From NCBI GenBank assembly GCA_014361195.1, contig JACIWA010000006.1, forward strand, positions 1 through 64,000: DNA of 64,000 nt, in the 5' to 3' direction. A program made the translations under genes and the position numbers. The notes below the pieces were generated by a model. The model saw nothing but the letters and a program-made list of their open reading frames with translations, did no database searches and was not told the DNA's origin. Source of the stretch: Thermoplasmatales archaeon. GTDB taxonomy: Archaea; Thermoplasmatota; E2; UBA202; JdFR-43. Positions 59,996-64,000 of this stretch are shown piece after piece. The stretch's first letter is position 1. Each line of letters starts with the position of its first letter.

Positions 59996-60544
59996 ATGAA
60001 TGTAGATATGAAGATTGAAAATGTTGTTGCTTCTACAACAATTGCAAAAGAACTTGAGTTATCAAAGCTAAAGAAAGCATTGCCGGAGAGCGAGTATCGC
60101 CCAGAACAATTCCCTGGATTGGTTTTAAGATTAGATGAGCCAAAAACCGCTGCACTGCTTTTCAGAAGTGGTAAGGTTGTCTGTACTGGAGCAAAGACGA
60201 TAAAAGATGTAGAAAGAGCAATTAAAAAGGTATGCAATAAAGTAGAGGGGGCGGGCTTCAGGGTTTATAAAGAACCAGAAATAACCGTGCAGAATATTGT
60301 AGCATCCGCAAACTTGCATGCTCAGCTTAACCTTATAGCAATTGCACAGGCGGTGGGCTTAGAAAAGATAGAATACGAGCCAGAGCAATTTCCTGGTTTG
60401 GTTTACAGGATGGAAGATCCAAAAGTAGTTATATTGCTTTTTGGCTCTGGCAAACTCGTATGCACCGGCGCAAGAAAAGCGGAGCAGGTTGAAGAAGCAA
60501 TAAAGGAGATTATAAAAGAACTAAATGCCAAAAGATTACTATAA
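59996..60544 (+). CDS. tbp: TATA-box-binding protein
   Basis: 182 residues made of two direct repeats of the TBP saddle: KIENVVASTTIAKELELSKLKKALPESEYRPEQFPGLVLRL and VQNIVASANLHAQLNLIAIAQAVGLEKIEYEPEQFPGLVYRM, each followed by a GKVVCTGAK-type strand. A general transcription factor for all archaeal promoters. ATG 59996 and in-frame ATG 60008 are both possible starts; each has a TATA box about 25 bases upstream (ATTTATAAACA near 59970, TTTATATATA at 59981-59990). It overlaps the oxidoreductase gene by 20 bases. Confidence 0.97.
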   Translation: MNVDMKIENVVASTTIAKELELSKLKKALPESEYRPEQFPGLVLRLDEPKTAALLFRSGKVVCTGAKTIKDVERAIKKVCNKVEGAGFRVYKEPEITVQNIVASANLHAQLNLIAIAQAVGLEKIEYEPEQFPGLVYRMEDPKVVILLFGSGKLVCTGARKAEQVEEAIKEIIKELNAKRLL

Positions 60545-61892
60545 GGTAGTAATAATTGGTGCTGGGCCTGCGGGCCTTTTTGCGGCGAGCGAGCTTGCGG
60601 AAAGTGGCATAGAAGATGTTTTGGTGATAGAGAAAGGTAAGGATGCGGAAAAAAGGAAGTGTCCCGTTAGGCAATATACAAGGTGCATGAAATGCAAGCC
60701 TTGCAATATTCTTTGTGGAGTTGGGGGTGCTGGATGCTTATCTGACGGGAAGCTTAATCTGAGAGCTGATATAGGAGGAAATTTAAATGAATTTACAGAT
60801 AAGCCAGATGAGCTGATAAAAAAAATTGATGAAATCTTTTTGAAGCATGGTTGTCCGAAAAAAATTTATGGAAAGAATCTGAAGGATTTGGAAAAAATTT
60901 CCTCACAATATGGAATTCATTTCATCCCGATTCCACAGCGCCATATTGGTTCAGATAGATTGCCATCTGTGATAAGCTCTTTCAAAAGAGAAATCGAAGA
61001 AAAAGGTATAAGTTTTTATCTTGAAAGGGAAGTCAAGGAAATTGAAAATAATAAAAATTTTATACTCCATCTGGATGGAGAAGAAATAGAATGCTCCTAT
61101 CTTTTAGTGGCGGTTGGGCGCAGTGGGGCGGAATGGCTCAGCTTGCAGGCTAATAAACTTGGGATAAAAACAAGATATGCTCCCCTTGATTTGGGTGTGA
61201 GGGTGGAGGTGCCATCCGTTGTTATGGAAGATGTTGTAAAAAAGGCTTGGGATCCTAAGTTTCATATCTATACCCCAACCTATGATGATTTTATCAGAAC
61301 TTTTTGCACATGTCCCAATGGTTTTGTTGTGATGGAAGATTATGGAAAATATATATCTGTAAATGGTCATTCTTCAATAAATGAAAAATCCCAGAATACA
61401 AATTTTGCATTTCTTGTAAGAATATCCTTAACTCAGCCAGTTGAAAATACAACCGCATATGGCACCGCAATTGCTTCAATGGCAACAGTTATAGGGGGAA
61501 GAAAACCAATTTTGCAAAGACTGGGAGACCTTAAATCTGGAAGAAGATCCACATGGGAGAGAATAGGTAAATCATATGTTGAACCAACTCTTAGAGATGC
61601 AACTCCAGGAGACATTTCAATGGCATTGCCTCATAGAATTGTAACTGATGTAATAGAAGGACTTGATAAACTTGCAAAAGTAATACCAGGGGTTGCAGAA
61701 GATTCCACACTTCTTTATGCCCCAGAAATCAAATTCTATTCAATGCGTTTTGTTGTGGACAAAAACATGGAAACAAACCTAAAAAACTTTTTTGTTGCGG
61801 GCGACGGCGCGGGCTTATCCCGCGGAATAGTTTCTTCAGCTGCCACCGGCATACTTGCTGCGAGGGGAATAATTGAAAAACTAAAAGGTTAA
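60525..61892 (+). CDS. FAD-dependent oxidoreductase
   Basis: 455 residues. Rossmann/FAD loop VVIIGAGPAGLFAASELAESG at the N-terminus, then a Cys-rich stretch CPVRQYTRCMKCKPCNILCGVGGAG near residue 50, LLVAVGRSGAEWL (near 195), and the C-terminal FAD motif NFFVAGDGAGLSRGIVSSAATG. This resembles archaeal/bacterial dehydrogenases annotated as FAD-dependent dehydrogenases with unknown substrate. Starts 20 bases inside tbp, hence likely expressed with it. Confidence 0.85.
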   Translation: MPKDYYKVVIIGAGPAGLFAASELAESGIEDVLVIEKGKDAEKRKCPVRQYTRCMKCKPCNILCGVGGAGCLSDGKLNLRADIGGNLNEFTDKPDELIKKIDEIFLKHGCPKKIYGKNLKDLEKISSQYGIHFIPIPQRHIGSDRLPSVISSFKREIEEKGISFYLEREVKEIENNKNFILHLDGEEIECSYLLVAVGRSGAEWLSLQANKLGIKTRYAPLDLGVRVEVPSVVMEDVVKKAWDPKFHIYTPTYDDFIRTFCTCPNGFVVMEDYGKYISVNGHSSINEKSQNTNFAFLVRISLTQPVENTTAYGTAIASMATVIGGRKPILQRLGDLKSGRRSTWERIGKSYVEPTLRDATPGDISMALPHRIVTDVIEGLDKLAKVIPGVAEDSTLLYAPEIKFYSMRFVVDKNMETNLKNFFVAGDGAGLSRGIVSSAATGILAARGIIEKLKG

Positions 61893-61933
61893 TAAAACTA
61901 AAAGATTAATATATCATTTCTTTTTTAATAGCA

Positions 61934-62419
61934 ATGGAAAAAGTTGTTCTTGAAAAAGATAGCTTTATGGCTCTTGCCTCAGATACAAGGATAAATCTAT
62001 TGAAAAAATTGAATGAAAGGAAAATGACCGTGTCTGAATTAGCAAAGGAAATGAATATAAGCAAGCCAGCGGTGCTTAAGCATCTATCTAAGCTATGTGA
62101 GGCGGGATTGGTTAAGAAAATAGAAAATGAGAGGAAATGGGTATATTATGCTATTACTCAAAAGGGTAAAAATATTCTATATCCAGATAGAGCCAAAATA
62201 ATTCTTCTTTTATCTTCCTCAATAGCATTACTTTTTGGTGGAATAATCTATATGATTAAGTTTTATGGAAAAAATGAAGAAGTGAGGATTATGAAGGAAA
62301 CACTCGGAAGTGAAGCAAAAAATTATCCTTATTTAGGAATAATTCTTCTTGTGATTTCTGCATTACTTTTTGCCATTGCGGTTTTCTATAAAATAAGAAG
62401 TAGGAAAAATCATTTCTGA
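61934..62419 (+). CDS. Membrane-anchored ArsR-type winged-helix regulator
   Basis: 161 residues. The N-terminal winged helix (ASDTRINLLKKLNERKMTVSELAKEMNISKPAVLKHLSKLCEAGLVKK, WVYYAITQKG; about residues 12-80) is of ArsR type. Two membrane helices follow (IILLLSSSIALLFGGIIYMI and YLGIILLVISALLFAIAVFY). Membrane-tethered HTH proteins of this layout are common in euryarchaea; ligand and targets unknown. Its end overlaps convergent rlmH by ten bases. Confidence 0.85.
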   Translation: MEKVVLEKDSFMALASDTRINLLKKLNERKMTVSELAKEMNISKPAVLKHLSKLCEAGLVKKIENERKWVYYAITQKGKNILYPDRAKIILLLSSSIALLFGGIIYMIKFYGKNEEVRIMKETLGSEAKNYPYLGIILLVISALLFAIAVFYKIRSRKNHF

Positions 62420-62802
62420 TAATTTATTCCCTTGATTATTGTCATTGCCCTGTATATCTGTTCAATAAGGACGAGCCTGCATAGCTGATATGGAAAAGTC
62501 ATCTTTGAGAGAGATAAGATAAAGTCCGCATTTTCCTTTTCATCAAATCCTTTATAGCTACCTATGAAAAAATATACATTTTTATTTTTTAGAATAATAT
62601 CCTTTAAAAAATTTGCAAATTCTATCGAACTCATTTGCTCCCCATTTTCATCTAAAAATATGTTGAAATCCCCTAAATCCTTTATTTCATCAGTTTCAAC
62701 TATTTCTAATCTAAAAAATTTTTCCAATCTTTTTCCGTATTCTTCAACAGCTTCCACATAAAATTTCTCCTTTAGCTTACCTAAGCATACTATTTTAATC
62801 AT
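62410..62802 (-). CDS. rlmH: RlmH, 23S rRNA pseudouridine-1915 N3-methyltransferase (short form)
   Basis: 130-residue SPOUT methyltransferase. MIKIVCLGKLKEKFYVEAVEEYGKRL, then the SAM knot VYFFIGSYKGFDEK, SLSKMTFPYQLCRLVLIEQIYRAMTI and NYQK at the end match RlmH, where bacterial proteins have GGxxG and MTFPHQL and are about 155-159 residues. The variant FIGSYKGF loses the usual GG, but the C-terminal signature is intact. RlmH is mainly bacterial with sporadic archaeal members. Start ATG 62802. Confidence 0.85.
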   Translation of the reverse strand: MIKIVCLGKLKEKFYVEAVEEYGKRLEKFFRLEIVETDEIKDLGDFNIFLDENGEQMSSIEFANFLKDIILKNKNVYFFIGSYKGFDEKENADFILSLSKMTFPYQLCRLVLIEQIYRAMTIIKGINYQK

Positions 62803-62872
62803 AAAATAGTAATAATCGGCAAAAAATAAACTTTTATGCTAATTTTTATTAACAAGAAAATATATTTTTGTT

Positions 62873-64000
62873 GTGAAAAAAGAAATAATCATCATAGCGA
62901 TTCTCTTATTATCCTTTTTCTCACTTAATACAAAAGCAAAATATTTTGAAGAATTAAAAATTGATGCACCAGATGATTATAAATATCAGCCAATTGACAT
63001 AAGAATTGAATTCAAAAATCCTTGCATCGCAATAAATGAAAAAAAGCACTCAATAAAGGTTTTTTACAATGGTAATGAAATAGAGAGCCAAACTCACAGT
63101 ATGGAAAGGGTGGATGAAAATTATATAAGAGCTTGCAATATTGTTTTCCTTTATCAGGGAAAGGGTAAATATGTGGTAGAATATGGAGAAAATGTTTTTG
63201 ATGTGAATTATCCAAAGCGTGTTGAAGTCAAAGATTCTTTCTATTATTTTGAGCCCATACCAAATTATTATGCAAGGATTAATTATTATGAGATTATTGA
63301 GGAAAATAAGCCAGTATTTGGAATATGCCAGGAAGGGAGCATAATAGGAATGGAAATGAGCAATAAAGTTATAAAAGTTAGGGACGGGGCAAATAAGTTT
63401 GAGATGAAAAATTGGGAACAACTTTTTTCATTTGCCTTTTTTTATGAAGAGAAGAGAGAAGTAGGTAGTGATGAAAAACTCTTAGCAAAAGAAATTATAG
63501 TGGATGGAAATCTTATGGCTAAAATTGCGATAGAAAGCTCTTCCTATGATGGAAATATAAGGACAAAGGCAATATATACATATTATTTTTCTCCAATAAA
63601 TGAAAAAAGAATTTTTATTCAGCTTAGACATGAATGTATAGAGGAATGCAAGATAAAAGAAGGCTCCGAAACTAATGGAATATATGCATATATTCTTTTT
63701 GTTAAATCAAGAAGTAAAACAATAGAGGAATTAAATATGGGAGAAATTCTCCCATATATTCATTTAAATGGTAAGAATGGCATTGAAGAATATGAAATAG
63801 AAACAAATCCGAGCAGTAAAGATTACAAATGGCTCCTTTCATCTAAAGATAACATAATTCTAGGCGATCCTTCATGGGTCTTTATGGATGACAAGTCAAA
63901 AGCATATGGCTTTATATTTTCGCCCGGCAATTATATGGTTAAAGCGGGAGTTAAAGAAGAAGTAAAGATTCCAGGGATTGAGGTGGACGGCGGAGGGGTA
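62873..64000 (+). CDS. Secreted protein, unknown function (runs off the right edge)
   Basis: An open frame of at least 376 residues from GTG 62873 to the window edge. Basic start and hydrophobic core (KKEIIIIAILLLSFFSLNTKA) form a signal peptide. The rest is beta-rich with tyrosine-rich stretches (FYYFEPIPNYYARINYYEI) and cysteines (NPCIAI, RACNIV, RHECIEECKI). I do not recognise a family. A TATA-like AATATATTTTTG is near 62858-62869, so a leader is absent or the start may be slightly different. Confidence 0.75.
   Translation, partial: MKKEIIIIAILLLSFFSLNTKAKYFEELKIDAPDDYKYQPIDIRIEFKNPCIAINEKKHSIKVFYNGNEIESQTHSMERVDENYIRACNIVFLYQGKGKYVVEYGENVFDVNYPKRVEVKDSFYYFEPIPNYYARINYYEIIEENKPVFGICQEGSIIGMEMSNKVIKVRDGANKFEMKNWEQLFSFAFFYEEKREVGSDEKLLAKEIIVDGNLMAKIAIESSSYDGNIRTKAIYTYYFSPINEKRIFIQLRHECIEECKIKEGSETNGIYAYILFVKSRSKTIEELNMGEILPYIHLNGKNGIEEYEIETNPSSKDYKWLLSSKDNIILGDPSWVFMDDKSKAYGFIFSPGNYMVKAGVKEEVKIPGIEVDGGGV

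Noticed and set aside
1-64000. CRISPR array, insertion sequence or prophage
   Set aside because: No regularly spaced direct repeats, no transposase or integrase reading frames and no terminal inverted repeats were seen in the window.

Overview
This window is from an archaeon of the euryarchaeal type, most likely a member of the Thermoplasmatota. That placement is an inference. It rests on an AT-rich genome, an archaeal 16S rRNA start, archaeal ribosomal-protein and SecY clusters, glycerol-1-phosphate dehydrogenase (archaeal lipids), TBP, an archaeal AlaRS, an O6-alkylguanine alkyltransferase/endonuclease V fusion known from Ferroplasma, and no 23S gene visible beside the 16S promoter end (the 16S runs off the left edge, so only this side is seen). 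Most genes have an AT-rich TATA box about 25 bases before the start codon and little or no leader, so transcripts look largely leaderless. Genes inside operons overlap by 1, 4 or more bases.

Layout. 1-500: 5' end of 16S rRNA (minus strand), two leader hairpins and the rRNA promoter. 839-2056: secreted M28 peptidase. 2256-4650: operon of a small zinc-finger protein, QueA and a bacterial-type TGT, which is a bacterial-style queuosine pathway pair in an archaeon. 4651-8229: small EF-like protein, NadC, a three-gene cluster (mini molybdopterin-oxidoreductase-fold protein, membrane protein, P-loop NTPase) and ThiL. 8406-10908: M50 membrane protease and a secreted repeat protein. 10867-17480 (mostly minus strand): PurB, a three-PAS sensor, the alkyltransferase-EndoV fusion, indolepyruvate oxidoreductase IorAB and an ADP-forming acyl-CoA synthetase beta subunit; the last three suggest amino-acid fermentation with ATP gain. 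17548-20655: phosphodiesterase, PKD surface protein and a PhoU/TrkA-C pair. 20788-21515: a decayed beta-helix surface-protein gene.

21691-28552: spc-type ribosomal operon from S8 to L15, then secY, adenylate kinase, a DUF106 insertase and cytidylate kinase. 28547-30474: glucosylglycerate-type compatible solute synthesis (GpgS/GpgP). 30548-34186: acyl-CoA ligase, phosphoesterase, RNase J. 34172-38356 (minus): mevalonate kinase, two tiny membrane proteins, Trm9-like methyltransferase, ABC exporter. 38427-40228: ThpR and CCA-adding enzyme. 41138-44195: a short PAS protein and a secreted metalloprotease with a partner lipoprotein. 44198-46886: PurP, EgsA, UPF0179. 46887-48461 (minus): tRNA-Val, tRNA-Arg, RpoN, S9, L13, L18e. 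48569-55929: PdxST, a D-2-hydroxyacid dehydrogenase, AlaRS and a large secreted glycosidase-like protein. 55949-56036: tRNA-Ala(GGC) with a 15-base intron in the T-loop. 56042-64000: HhH glycosylase-like protein, a second decayed beta-helix gene, TyrRS, a DUF72 protein, a redox gene interrupted by TGA, TBP, an FAD oxidoreductase, a membrane HTH regulator, RlmH and a partial secreted protein.

The most unusual items are the T-loop tRNA intron with a readable bulge-helix-bulge, the QueA/bacterial-TGT operon, a C-terminal module shared by three secreted proteins, two PAS proteins that end in a kinase-like HYFFNP segment without any ATPase domain, a nine-fold GND-repeat secreted protein, the mini molybdo-fold/membrane/NTPase cluster, an in-frame TGA inside a CPxC redox motif, and strong over-use of CCGC/GCGG throughout the window.
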